Shown piece by piece: positions 48,374 through 60,483 of a stretch of DNA of 64,000 bases. The notes below the pieces were generated by a model. It saw nothing but the letters and a program-made list of their open reading frames with translations. It ran no database searches and was not told the origin of the DNA. The position numbers were made by a program, and so were the translations under genes. Within the stretch, counting starts at the first letter, position 1, and each line of letters begins with the position of its first letter. The stretch comes from Nematostella vectensis (lineage: Eukaryota > Cnidaria > Anthozoa > Actiniaria > Edwardsiidae), in contig NC_064041.1 of assembly GCF_932526225.1 (NCBI RefSeq), positions 16,801,888-16,865,887 of the forward strand, read 5' to 3'.

Positions 48374-50182
48374 ATTCGTTTTCTTTCTTTGTGCTGGACC
48401 CCCTTAATCCTGATATATTTTGGGCAAAAATAATAAAAAAAAGTGAGTTTGCAAAATAACCTTGCTGGATTTATTGATTATATGTATTCAATTTGTTCCT
48501 AGGAAGTTAACAAAAAACACAAAGCAAAGAGTTTGAGGAAGTAAACAAGTATGTGAACTTTAATGTTCTATTTGAAGGGGTGCATTTTGTACAGGGAAGC
48601 ATACATAGAATGCTTAACTGGTGGAGAGGGAAGAGGTAAAAGTTTATTGAGCATAATTTCAACAATAGCAGGGGGAAGAGAGGGGCACTCTCTTCATACA
48701 ATATTGCAGTTGTTACCTATTATTAAATAAGTTTGTAACATGTCTTTGTTTATTAAGCAAGGTCTATTTCTGAGACAAGCAAACTCAAGTAAGGCTGTTG
48801 AAATAACAGGTGAGTGTTAAAAGAAAAACAATTATCTGATTAGAAAACTACTGTAGATTCCTTTGCACCAAAATAAGAACAAACTTTATTTTGTTAGTTA
48901 TTTATGAGGAACGAGATGAACTCTACAAAGCCATAAAGAAATATGTATTGCTCATCTAAATTATACAAGTAAATGATAATATTAAAAAAGAACTACTGTA
49001 AGTAATTAGAGTGGTTTTCATTAACCCGTGAAACAAAGTGTGATAGTTAAACGGTAATAGTTAGAAAAAAAAAACACAAAAAAGAACAATAGAACCAGAT
49101 CACCACAAAGAGTAATACGCTAAAGCGTAGTTCACGGGTTAATGAAGGGTTTGACATTTCAACCTTACATCCACATGAAAGTAATGCCTAATATCGAGTG
49201 CCCTACAGTAAGTGTTTTGCAGTCAAGTTGTTTTCTGTTAGTAGGTAAAAAATTATTCTAAATAATAGTAATCATAGCTATGGTCACCACTTACACATAT
49301 AGAACTTGTAATGAAAAGAAAGATAAAATATATATATATATGCAGTCAAACAACAGAATTGCATGATAACCTTGAATATATTGAATAAAGGACTGCAAAA
49401 AAACATCTTTTGTACTAGTTGCTTGAATTGACCCTTGGCTATTTTTAGCTGAATTCCCCTCCCCCTCTAAAAAAGAAAATAATAATAATAATAATAGAAC
49501 AGAACTAAAAAGAAAACAAACACAACAGAGACCCCCACCAACAATTTTGATTTTTTTTTACTTTCCTTTAAAAGGGGAGTGTCATGGTTAAGAGATTTGC
49601 AATAGTTCTAGAGCCCTGACACAATGAACTTCTGTGAAATTCTAATACTGACTTATGAGCTTTTGGTACATGTGGGAGACTTTAAACAAAACAAAAAAAA
49701 AATGACCACAAACTGGCCATTAACATAGTTTTGAGTATAATATTGCATATTATTTAATAAGGTATTGACAGCTTTTAAAAAGTTCAACTGTTTGTAGACA
49801 CTTAAAAGCCTACAATAAACACTGACTCCAGACATGCGCAGTACTGTGCTGCTGCCCCTTTAAAGTAAAATACAGCTTTAATTAGTCAGCGTAGACAATA
49901 TTGCGGATTTGGTCAATATTCTAATATGAATATGTCAATATTCTCCCCCCTTACGTCTTTATTTCTATTTATTTTATGCTTTTCACATGATACCAAAACA
50001 GCGTCTTTTTTCTTCGCTAATTTGATGTCATGTACACAATAAAAGAGATGCGCCCGTGCGCATGGCGAGTCCCCAAGGGACCCAAGACGCCCAAATAGAC
50101 CTCTATTTTTTGTCATCCACAATCTCGGCGAGCTGTGCGTGGCGTAACCGTATTACAGGCCTGGGATCCTGGTTATTGTCCT
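48170..50182 (+). repeat. Array unit 24 (2,013 bp)
   Basis: Second copy of the unit-20 type, same length. Private differences include AATAGTTCTAG near 49602 and TTTGAGTATAA near 49730. Confidence 0.97.
49025..49138. mobile_element. TIR element, unit 24
   Basis: 114 bp; AGAACCAGATC inside. Confidence 0.65.
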
Positions 50183-50387
50183 CCCCATTAATGCGCGGGT
50201 TGGGATAACCTTGCAAGAGTGTTGTACAGCATATTCGCTCGGAAATATCGGTGCTTGGGGCCTTCGAGTTCTTTACAGCCTTCCATAAAAGCCTTGTGCT
50301 GCCATACCGATTGGGTAATCCGTATGTATGGTTTCCGTTTTGTTCTTCAGACCGGGTTCGATCCCAGGCCAATGGGCTTTTTTTTTT
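50122..50387 (+). ncRNA. Candidate Pol III RNA, unit 25
   Basis: Boxes intact, ten-T run; same CTTCGAG and CCATAAAAG pair as unit 21. Confidence 0.32.
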
Positions 50388-51038
50388 ATTCGTTTTCTTT
50401 CTTTGTGCTGGACCCCCTTAATCCTGATAGATTTTGCGCAAAAATAGTAAAAAAAAGTGAGTTTGCAAAATAACCTTGCTGGATTTATTGATTATATGTA
50501 TTCAATTTGTTCCTAGGAAGTTAACAAAAAACACAAAGCAAAGAGTTTGAGGAAGTAAACAAGTATGTGAACTTCAATGTTCTATTTGAAGGGGTGCATT
50601 TTGTACAGGGAAGCATACATAGAATGCTTAACTGGTGGAGAGGGAAGAGGTAAAAGTTTATTGAGCATAATTTCAACAATAGCAGGGGGAAGAGAGGGGC
50701 ACTCTCTTCATACAATATTGCAGTTGTTACCTATAATTAAATAAGTTTGTAACATGTCTTTGTTTATTAAGCAAGGTCTATTTCTGAGACAAGCAAACTC
50801 AAGTAAGGCTGTTGAAATAACAGGTGAGTGTTAAAAGAAAAACAATTATCTGATTAGAAAACTACTGTAGATTCCTTTGCACCAAAATAAGAACAAACTT
50901 CATTTTGTTAGTTATTTATGAGGAACGAGATGAGCTCTACAAAGCCATAAAGAAATATGTATTGCTCATCTAAATTATACAAGTAAATGATGATATTAAA
51001 AAAGAACTACTGTAAGTAATTAGAGTGGTTTTCATTAA

Positions 51039-51147
51039 CCCGTGAAACAAAGTGTGATAGTTAAACGGTAATAGTTAGTAAAACACAAAAAAGAACAATA
51101 GAATCAGATCACCACAAAGTGTAATACGCTAAAGCGTAGTTCACGGG
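51039..51147. mobile_element. TIR element, unit 25
   Basis: 109 bp short-A-run form, intact ends. Confidence 0.65.
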
Positions 51148-51468
51148 TTAATGAAGGTTTTGACATTTCAACCTTACATCCACATGAAAGTAATGCCTAA
51201 TATCGAGTGCCCTATAGTAAGTGTTTAGCAGTCAAGTTGTTTTCTGTTAGTAGGTAAAAACATATTCTAAATAATAGTAATCATAGCTATGGTCACCACT
51301 TACACATATAGAACTTGTAATGAAAAGAAAGATAATATATATATATATATATATGCAGTCAAACAACAGAATTGCATGATAACCTTGAATATATTGAATA
51401 AAGGACTGCAAAAAAACATCTTTTGTACTAGTTGCTTGAATTGACCCTTGGCTATTTTTAGCTGAATT

Positions 51469-51480
51469 CCCCCCCCCCCC
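51469..51480. repeat. C12 homopolymer in unit 25
   Basis: Other units read CCCCTCCCCC here; units 25, 26 and 27 have pure C-runs, consistent with loss of the T followed by slippage, spread to three neighbours. Confidence 0.9.
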
Positions 51481-52135
51481 TCTAAAAAAGAAAATAATAA
51501 TAATAATAATAGAACAGAACTAAAAAGAAAACAAACACAACAGAGACCCCCACCAACAATTTTGATTTTTTTTTACTTTTCTTTAAAAGGGGAGTGTCAT
51601 GGTTAAGAGATTTGCAATAGCTCTAGAGCCCTGACACAATGAACTTCAGTGAAATTCTAATACTGACTTATGCGCTTTTGGTACATGTGGGAGACTTTAA
51701 ACAAAACAAAAAAAATGACCACAAACTGGCCATTAACATAGTTTTGAATATAATATTGCATATTATTTAATAAGGTATTGACAGCTTTTAAAAAGTTCAA
51801 CTGTTTGTAGACACTTAAAAGCCTACAATAAACACTGACTCCAGACATGCGCAGTACTATGCTGCTGCCCCTTTAAAGTAAAATACAGCTTTACTTAGTC
51901 AGCGTAGACAATATTGCGGATTTTGTCAATATTCTAATATGAATATGTCAATATTCTCCACCCTTACGTCTTTATTTCTATTTATTTTATGCTTTTCACA
52001 TGATACCAAAACAGCTTTTTTTTTTCTTAGCTAATTTGATGTCATGTACACAATAAAAGAGATGCGCCCGTGCGCATGGCGAGTCCCCAAGGGACCCAAG
52101 ACGCCCAAATAGACCTATATTTTTTGTCATCCACA

Positions 52136-52401
52136 ATCTCGGCGAGCTGTGCGTGGCGTAACCGTATTACAGGCCTGGGATCCTGGTTATTGTCCTCCCC
52201 ATTAATGCGCGGGTTGGGATAACCTTGCAAGAGTGTTGTACAGCATATTCGCTCGGAAATATCGGTGCTTGGGGCCTTCGGGTTCTTTACAGCCTAACGT
52301 AAAAGCCTTGTGCTGCCATACCGATTGGGTAATCCGTATGTATGGTTTCCGTTTTGTTCTTCAGACCGGGTTCGATCCCAGGCCAATGGGCTTTTTTTTT
52401 T
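52136..52401 (+). ncRNA. Candidate Pol III RNA, unit 26
   Basis: Boxes intact, ten-T run. CCTAACGTAAAAG alters only the loop of the TTTAC/GTAAA hairpin. Confidence 0.33.
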
Positions 52402-53052
52402 ATTCGTTTTCTTTCTTTGTGCTGGACCCCCTTAATCCTGATATATTTTGGGCAAAAATAATAAAAAAAAGTGAGTTTGCAAAATAACCTTGCTGGATTT
52501 ATTGATTATATGTATTCAATTTGTTCCTAGGAAGTTAACAAAAAACACAAAGCAAAGAGTTTGAGGAAGTAAACAAGTATGTGAACTTTAATGTTCTATT
52601 TGAAGGGGTGCATTTTGTACAGGGAAGCATACATAGAATGCTTAACTGGTGGAGAGGGAAGAGGTAAAAGTTTATTGAGCATAATTTCAACAATAGCAGG
52701 GGGAAGAGAGGGGCACTCTCTTCATACAATATTGCAGTTGTTACCTATAATTAAATAAGTTTGTAACATGTCTTTGTTTATTAAGCAAGGTCTATTTCTG
52801 AGACAAGCAAATTCAAGTAAGGCTGTTGAAATAATAGGTGAGTGTTAAAAGAAAAACAATTATCTGATTAGAAAACTACTGTAGATTCCTTTGCACCAAA
52901 ATAAGAACAAACTTCATTTTGTTAGTTATTTATGAGGAACGAGATGAGCTCTACAAAGCCATAAAGAAATATGTATTGCTCATCTAAATTATACAAGTAA
53001 ATGATGATATTAAAAAAGAACTACTGTAAGTAATTAGAGTGGTTTTCATTAA

Positions 53053-53161
53053 CCCGTGAAACAAAGTGTGATAGTTAAACGGTAATAGTTAGTAAAACAC
53101 AAAAAAGAACAATAGAATCAGATCACCACAAAGTGTAATACGCTAAAGCGTAGTTCACGGG
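53053..53161. mobile_element. TIR element, unit 26
   Basis: 109 bp short-A-run form, intact ends. Confidence 0.65.
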
Positions 53162-53345
53162 TTAATGAAGGTTTTGACATTTCAACCTTACATCCACATG
53201 AAAGTAATGCCTAATATCGAGTGCCCTATAGTAAGTGTTTTGCAGTCAAGTTGTTTTCTGTTAGTAGGTAAAAACATATTCTAAATAATAGTAATCATAG
53301 CTATGGTCACCACTTACACATATAGAACTTGTAATGAAAAGAAAG

Positions 53346-53348
<3 letters not shown>

Positions 53349-53394
<46 letters not shown>
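53349..53394. repeat. (AT)23 expansion in unit 26
   Basis: The (AT)n tract before GCAGTCAAAC is about 4-12 repeats in other units and 23 here, the longest in the window. Confidence 0.95.
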
Positions 53395-53397
<3 letters not shown>

Positions 53398-54173
53398 GTC
53401 AAACAACAGAATTGCATGATAACCTTGAATATATTGAATAAAGGACTGCAAAAAAACATCTTTTGTACTAGTTGCTTGAATTGACCCTTGGCTATTTTTA
53501 GCTGAATTCCCCCCCCCCTCTAAAAAAGAAAATAATAATAATAATAATAGAACAGAACTAAAAAGAAAACAAACACAACAGAGACCCCCACCAACAATTT
53601 TGATTTTTTTTTACTTTCCTTTAAAAGGGGAGTGTCATGGTTAAGAGATTTGCAATAGCTCTAGAGCCCTGACACAATGAACTTCAGTGAAATTCTAATA
53701 CTGACTTATGCGCTTTTGGTACATGTGGGAGACTTTAAAAAAAACAAAAAAAATGACCACAAACTGGCCATTAACATAGTTTTGAATATAATATTGCATA
53801 TTATTTAATAAGGTATTGACAGCTTTTAAAAAGTTCAACTGTTTGTAGACACTTAAAAGCCTACAATAAACACTGACTCCAGACATGCGCAGTACTATGC
53901 TGCTGCCCCTTTAAAGTAAAATACAGCTTTACTTAGTCAGCGTAGACAATATTGCAGATTTTGTCAATATTCTAATATGAATATGTCAATATTCTCCACC
54001 CTTACGTCTTTATTTCTATTTATTTTATGCTTTTCACATGATACCAAAACAGCTTTTTTTTTTCTTCGCTAATTTGATGTCATGTACACAATAAAAGAGA
54101 TGCGCCCGTGCGCATGGCGAGTCCCCAAGGGACCCAAGACGCCCAAATAGACCTATATTTTTTGTCATCCACA

Positions 54174-54439
54174 ATTTCGGCGAGCTGTGCGTGGCGTAAC
54201 CGTATTACAGGCCTGGGATCCTGGTTATTGTCCTCCCCATTAATGCGCGGATTGGGATAACCTTGCAAGAGTGTTGTACAGCATATTCGCTCGGAAATAT
54301 CGGTGCTTGGGGCCTTCGGGTTCTTTACAGCCTTCCGTAAAAGCCTTGTGCTGCCATACCGATTGGGTAATCCGTATGTATGGTTTCCGTTTTGTTCTTC
54401 AGACCGGGTTTGATCCCAGGCCAATGGGCTTTTTTTTTT
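54174..54439 (+). ncRNA. Candidate Pol III RNA, unit 27, B box damaged
   Basis: B box reads GGTTTGATCC, again losing the C of TTC. GCGCGGATTGGG also weakens the GGTT/AACC hairpin. Confidence 0.25.
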
Positions 54440-56256
54440 ATTTGTTTTCTTTCTTTGTGCTGGACCCCCTTAATCCTGATATATTTTGGGCAAAAATAAT
54501 AAAAAAAAGTGAGTTTGCAAAATAACCTTGCTGGATTTATTGATTATATGTATTCAATTTGTTCCTAGGAAGTTAACTAAAAACACAAAGCAAAGAGTTT
54601 GAGGAAGTAAACAAGTATGTGAACTTTAATGTTCTATTTGAAGGGGTGCATTTTGTACAGGGAAGCATACATAGAATGCTTAACTGGTGGAGAGGGAAGA
54701 GGTAAAAGTTTATTGAGCATAATTTCAACAATAGCAGGGGGAAGAGAGGGGCACTCTCTTCATACAATATTGCAGTTGTTACCTATTATTAAATAAGTTT
54801 GTAACATGTCTTTGTTTATTAAGCAAGGTCTATTTCTGAGACAAGCAAACTCAAGTAAGGCTGTTGAAATAACAGGTGAGTGTTAAAAGAAAAACAATTA
54901 TCTGATTAGAAAACTACTGTAGATTCCTTTGCACCAAAATAAGAACAAACTTCATTTTGTTAGTTATTTATGAGGAACGAGATGAGCTCTACAAAGCCAT
55001 AAAGAAATATGTATTCCTCATCTAAATTATACAAGTAAATGATAATATTAAAAAAGAACTACTGTAAGTAATTAGAGTGGTTTTCATTAACCCGTGAAAC
55101 AAAGTGTGATAGTTAAACGGTAATAGTTAGAAAAAAAAAACACAAAAAAGAACAATAGAATCAGATCACCACAAAGAGTAATACGCTAAAGCGTAGTTCA
55201 CGGGTTAATGAAGGGTTTGACATTTCAACCTTACATCCACATGAAAGTAATGCCTAATATCGAGTGCCCTACAGTAAGTGTTTTGCAGTCAAGTTGTTTT
55301 CTGTTAGTAGGTAAAAAATGATTCTAAATAATAATAATCATAGCTATGGTCACCACTTACACATATAGCACTTGTAATGAAAAGAAAGAAAAAATATATA
55401 TATATGCAGTCAAACAACAGAATTGCATGATAACCTTGAATATATTGAATAAAGGACTGCAAAAAAACATCTTTTGTACTAGTTGCTTGAATTGACCCTT
55501 GGCTATTTTTAGCTGAATTCCCCCCCCCCTCTAAAAAAGAAAATAATAATAATAATAATAATAATAATAGAACAGAACTAAAAAGAAAACAAACACAACA
55601 GAGACCCCCACCAACAATTTTGATTTTTTTTTACTTTCCTTTAAAAGGGGAGTGTCATGGTTAAGAGATTTGCAATAGCTCTAGAGCCCTGACACAATGA
55701 ACTTCAGTGAAATTCTAATACTGACATATGAGCTTTTTGTACATGTGGGAGACTTTAAACAAAACAAAAAAAAACATGACCACAAACTGTCCATTAACAT
55801 AGTTTTCAATATAATATTGCATATTATTTATTAAGGTATTCACAGCTTTTAAAAAGTTCAACTGTTAGTTGACACTTAAAAGCCTACAATAATCACTGAC
55901 TCCAGACATGCGCAGTATTATGCTGCTGCCCCTTTAAAGTAAAATACAGCTTTACTTAGTCAGCGTAGAAAATATTGCGGATTTTGTCAATATTCTAATA
56001 TGAATATGTCAATATTCTCACCCCTTACGTCTTTATTTCTATTTATTTTATGCTTTTCACATGATACCAAAACAGCGTCTTTTTTCTTCGCTAATTTGAT
56101 GTCATGTACACAATAAAAGAGATGCGACCGTGCGCATGGCGAGTCCCCAAGGGACCCAAGACGCCCAAATAGACCTCTATTTTTTGTCATCCACAATCTC
56201 GGCGAGCTGTGCGTGGCGTAACCGTATTACAGGCCTGGGATCCTGGTTATTGTCCT
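54235..56256 (+). repeat. Array unit 27 (2,022 bp)
   Basis: Anchor reads GCGCGGATTGGG and the B box GGTTTGATCC. The AAT tract is expanded near 55545, and a C-run lies near 55520. GAAGTTAACTAAAAAC near 54570 is private. Confidence 0.97.
55091..55204. mobile_element. TIR element, unit 27
   Basis: 114 bp, intact ends. Confidence 0.65.
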
Positions 56257-56460
56257 CCCCATTAATGCGCGGGTTGGGATAACCTTGCAAGAGTGTTGTA
56301 CAGCATATTCGCTCGGAAATATCGGTGCTTCGGGCCTTCGGGTTCTTTACAGCCTTCCGTAAAAGCCTTGTGCTGCCATACCGATTGGGTAATCCGTATG
56401 TATGGTTTCCGTTTTGTTCTTCAGACCGGGTTCGATCCCAGGCCAATGGGCTTTTTTTTT
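56196..56460 (+). ncRNA. Candidate Pol III RNA, unit 28
   Basis: Boxes and nine-T run intact; GTGCTTCGGGCC for GTGCTTGGGGCC near 56325. Confidence 0.33.
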
Positions 56461-58262
56461 ATTCGTTTTCTTTCTTTGTGCTGGACCCCCTTAATCCTGA
56501 TATATTTTGGGCAAAAATAATAAAAAAAAGTGAGTTTGCAAAATAACCTTGCTGGATTTATTGATTATATGTATTCAATTTGTTCCTAGGAAGTTAACAA
56601 AAAACACAAAGCAAAGAGTTTGAGGAAGTAAACAAGTATGTGAACTTTAATGTTCTATTTGAAGGGGTGCATTTTGTACAGGGAAGCATACATAGAATGC
56701 TTAACTGGTGGAGAGGGAAGAGGTAAAAGTTTATTGAGCATAATTTCAACAATAGCAGGGGGAAGAGAGGGGCACTCTCTTCATACAATATTGCAGTTGT
56801 TACCTATTATTAAATAAGTTTGTAACATGTCTTTGTTTATTAAGCAAGGTCTATTTCTGAGACAAGCAAACTCAAGTAAGGCTGTTGAAATAACAGGTGA
56901 GTGTTAAAAGAAAAACAATTATCTGATTAGAAAACTACTGTAGATTCCTTTGCACCAAAATAAGAACAAACTTCATTTTGTTTGTTATTTATGAGGAACG
57001 AGATGAGCTCTACAAAGCCATAAAGAAATATGTATTGCTCATCTAAATTATACAAGTAAATGATAATATTAAAAAAGAGCTACTGTAAGTAATTAGAGTG
57101 GTTTTCATTAACCCGTGAAACAAAGTGTGATAGTTAAACGGTAATAGTTAGAAAAAAACACAAAAAAGAACAATAGAATCAGATCACTACAAAGAGTAAT
57201 ACGCTAAAGCGTAGTTCACGGGTTAATGAAGGTTTTGACATTTCAACCTTACATCCACATGAAAGTAATGCCTAATATCGAGTGCCCTACAGTAAGTGTT
57301 TTGCAGTCAAGTTGTTTTCTGTTAGTAGGTAAAAAATTATTCTAAATAATAATAATCATAGCTATGGTCACCACTTACACATATAGCACTTGTAATGAAA
57401 ATAAAGAAAAAATATATATATATATGCAGTCAAACAACAGAATTGCATGATAACCTTGAATATATTGAATAAAGGACTGCAAAAAAACATCTTTTGTACT
57501 AGTTGCTTGAATTGACCCTTGGCTATTTTTAGCTAAATTCCCCTCCCCCTCTAAAAAAGAAAATAATAATAATAATAGAACAAAAACTAAAAAGAAAACA
57601 AACACAGCAGAGACCCCCACCAACAATTTTGATTTTTTTTACTTTCCTTTCAAAGGGGAGTGTCATGGTTAAGAGATTTGCAATAGCTCTAGAGCCCTGA
57701 CACAATGAACTTCAGTGAAATTCTAATACTGACTTATGAGCTTTTGGTACATGTGGGAGACTTTAATCAAAACAAAAAAACATGACCACAAACTGTCCAT
57801 TAACATAGTTTTCAATATAATATTGCATATTATTTATTAAGGTATTCACAGCTTTTAAAAAGTTCAACTGTTAGTTTACACTTAAAAGCCTACAATAATC
57901 ACTGACTCCAGACATGCGCAGTACTATGCTGCTGCCCCTTTAAAGTAAAATACAGCTTTACTTAGTCAGCGTAGAAAATATTGCGGATTTTGTCAATATT
58001 CTAATATGAATATGTCAATATTCTCACCCCTTACGTCTTTATTTCTATTTATTTTATGCTTTTCACATGATACCAAAACAGCGTCTTTTTTCTTTGCTAA
58101 TTTGATGTCATGTACACAATAAAAGAGATGCGCCCGTGCGCATGGCGAGTCCCCAAGGGACCCAAGACGCCCAAATAGACCTCTATTTTTTGTCATCCAC
58201 AATCTCGGCGAGCTGTGCGTGGCGTAACCGTATTACAGGCCTGGGATCCTGGTTATTGTCCT
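56257..58262 (+). repeat. Array unit 28 (2,006 bp)
   Basis: Second half carries ACAAAAACTAAAAAG, CTTTCAAAGG, CTTTAATCAAAAC and GTTAGTTTACAC. It groups with unit 30 and with the odd second half of unit 19, 18 kb to the left. Confidence 0.97.
57112..57222. mobile_element. TIR element, unit 28
   Basis: 111 bp; GATCACTAC inside. Confidence 0.65.
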
Positions 58263-58466
58263 CCCCATTAATGCGCGGGTTGGGATAACCTTGCAAGAGT
58301 GTTGTACAGCATATTCGCTCGGAAATATCGGTGCTTGGGGCCTTCGGGTTCTTTACAGCCTTCCGTAAAAGCCTTGTGCTGCCATACCGATTGGGTAATC
58401 CGTATGTATGGTTTCCGTTTTGTTCTTCAGACCGGGTTCGATCCCAGACCAATGGGCTTTTTTTTT
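58202..58466 (+). ncRNA. Candidate Pol III RNA, unit 29
   Basis: Boxes and nine-T run intact; CCCAGACC after the B box. Confidence 0.33.
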
Positions 58467-60277
58467 AATTCGTTTTTTTTTCTTTGTGCTGGACCCCCTT
58501 AATCCTGATAGGTTTTGGGAAAAAATAATAAAAAAAGTGAGTTTGCAAAATAAGCTTGCTAGATTTATTGATTATATGTATTCAATTTGTTCCTAGGAAG
58601 TTAACAAAAAACACAAAGCAAAGAGTTTGAGGAAGTAAACAATTATGTGAACTTTAATGTTCTACTTGAAGGGGTGCATTTTGTACAGGGAAGCATACAT
58701 AGAATGCTTAACTGGTGGAGAGGGAAGAGGTAAAAGTTTATTGAGCATAATTTCAACAATAGCAGGGGGAAGAGAGGGGCACTCTCTTCATACAATATTG
58801 CAGTTGTTACCTATTATTAAATAAGTTTGTAACATGTCTTTGTTTATTAAGCAAGGTCTATTTCTGAGACAAGCAAACTCAAGTAAGGCTGTTGAAATAA
58901 CAGGTGAGTGTTAAAAGAAAAACAATTATCTGATTAGAAAACTACTGTAGATTCCTTTGCACCAAAATAAGAACAAACTTCATTTTGTTAGTTATTTATG
59001 AGAAACGAGATGAGCTCTACAAAGCCATAAAGAAATATGTATTGCTCATCTAAATTATACAAGTAAATGATAATATTAAAAAAGAACTACTGTAAGTAAT
59101 TAGAGTGGTTTTCATTAACCCGTGAAACAAAGTGTGATAGTTAAACGGTAATAGTTAGAAAAAAAAAACACAAAAAAGAACAATAGAATCAGATCACCAC
59201 AAGGAGTAATACGCTAAAGCGTAGTTCACGGGTTAATGAAGGGTTTGACATTTCAACCTTACATCCACATGAAAGTAATGCCTAATATCGAGTGCCATAC
59301 ACTAAGTGTTTTGCAGTCAAGTTGTTTTCTGTTAGTAGGTAAAAAAGTATTCTAAATAATAGTAATCATAGCTATGGTCACCACTTACACATATAGCACT
59401 TGTAATGAAAAGAAAGAAAATATATATATATATATATGCAGTCAAACAACAGAATTGCACGATAACCTTGAATATATTGAATAAAGGACTGCAAAAAAAC
59501 ATCTTTTGTACTAGTTGCTTGAATTGACCCTTGGCTATTTTTAGCTGAATTCCCCTCCCCCTCTAAAAACGAAAATAATAATAAAAATAATAGAACAAAA
59601 CTAAAAAGAAAACAAACACAGCAGAGACCCCAACCAACAATTTTGATTTTTTTTTACTTTCCTTTAAAAGGGGAGTGTCATGGTTAAGAGATTTGCAATA
59701 GCTCTAGAGCCCTGACACAATGAACTTCAGTGAAATTCTAATACTGACTTATGAGCTTTTGGTACATGTGGGAGACTTTAAACAAAACAAAAAAACATGA
59801 CCACAAACTGTCCATTAACATAGTTTTGAATATAATATTGCATATTATTTAATAAGGTATTGACAGCTTTTAAAAAGTTAAACTGTTTGTAGACACTTAA
59901 AAGCCTACAATAAACACTGACTCCAGACATGCGCAGTACTATGCTGCTGCCCCTTTAAAGTAAAATACAGCTTTACTTAGTCAGCGTAGACAAAATTGCG
60001 GATTTTGTCAATATTCTAATATGAAGATGTCAATATTCTCCCCACTTACGTCTTTATTTCTATTTATTTTATGATTTTCACATGATACCAAAACAGCGTC
60101 TTTTTTCTTCGCTAATTTGATGTCATGTACACAATAAAAGAGATGCGCCCGTGCGCATGGCGAGTCCCCAAGGGACCCAAGACGCTCAAATAGACCTCTA
60201 GTTTTTGTCATCCACAATCTCGGCGAGCTGTGCGTGGCGTAACCGTATTACAGGCCTGGGATCCTGGTTATTGTCCT
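58263..60277 (+). repeat. Array unit 29 (2,015 bp)
   Basis: Pairs with unit 31, 4,027 bp to the right: both have CCCAGACCAATGGG, CAATTATGTG and TTCTACTTGAAGG (58660-58672 and 62687-62699). Private CCATACACTAAG near 59295. Confidence 0.97.
59119..59232. mobile_element. TIR element, unit 29
   Basis: 114 bp; ACAAGGAGTAATACG inside. Confidence 0.65.
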
Positions 60278-60483
60278 CCCCATTAATGCGCGGGTTGGGA
60301 TAACCTTGCTAGAGTGTTGTACAGCATATTCGCTCGGAAATATCGGTGCTTGGGGCCTTCGGGTTCTTTACAGCCTTCCGTAAAAGCCTTGTGCTGCCAT
60401 ACCGATTGGGTAATCCGTATGTATGGTTTCCGTTTTGTTCTTCAGACCGGGTTCGATCCCAGGCCAATGGGCTATTTTTTTTT
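60217..60483 (+). ncRNA. Candidate Pol III RNA, unit 30
   Basis: Boxes intact; CTTGCTAG for CTTGCAAG, and GGGCTA before the T-run 60475-60483. Confidence 0.31.

Larger units (their letters stand above)
36091..51200. repeat. Higher-order repeat: ~8.03-kb tetramer, two copies
   Basis: Units 18-19-20-21 (from 36091) correspond to 22-23-24-25 (from 44125, ending about 51.2 kb). Private markers are shared pairwise: ACACAAAACAAAG, TTCCTCAGACC, GTACATCATATTCG and CTTCGAG with CCATAAAAG. Units 15-16 carry older relatives of the first two members. Confidence 0.85.
50183..52196 (+). repeat. Array unit 25 (2,014 bp)
   Basis: Second copy of the unit-21 type for its first half. Its second half groups with unit 26: long C-run (12 C at 51469-51480), TATGCGCTTTTGG near 51670, and CAGC followed by a T-run near 52012 replacing CAGCGTC. 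Confidence 0.97.
52197..54234 (+). repeat. Array unit 26 (2,038 bp)
   Basis: Longest unit without a LINE. The excess is an (AT)23 tract at 53349-53394. Private CCTAACGTAAAAG near 52293 changes the 90-107 hairpin loop. Confidence 0.97.
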
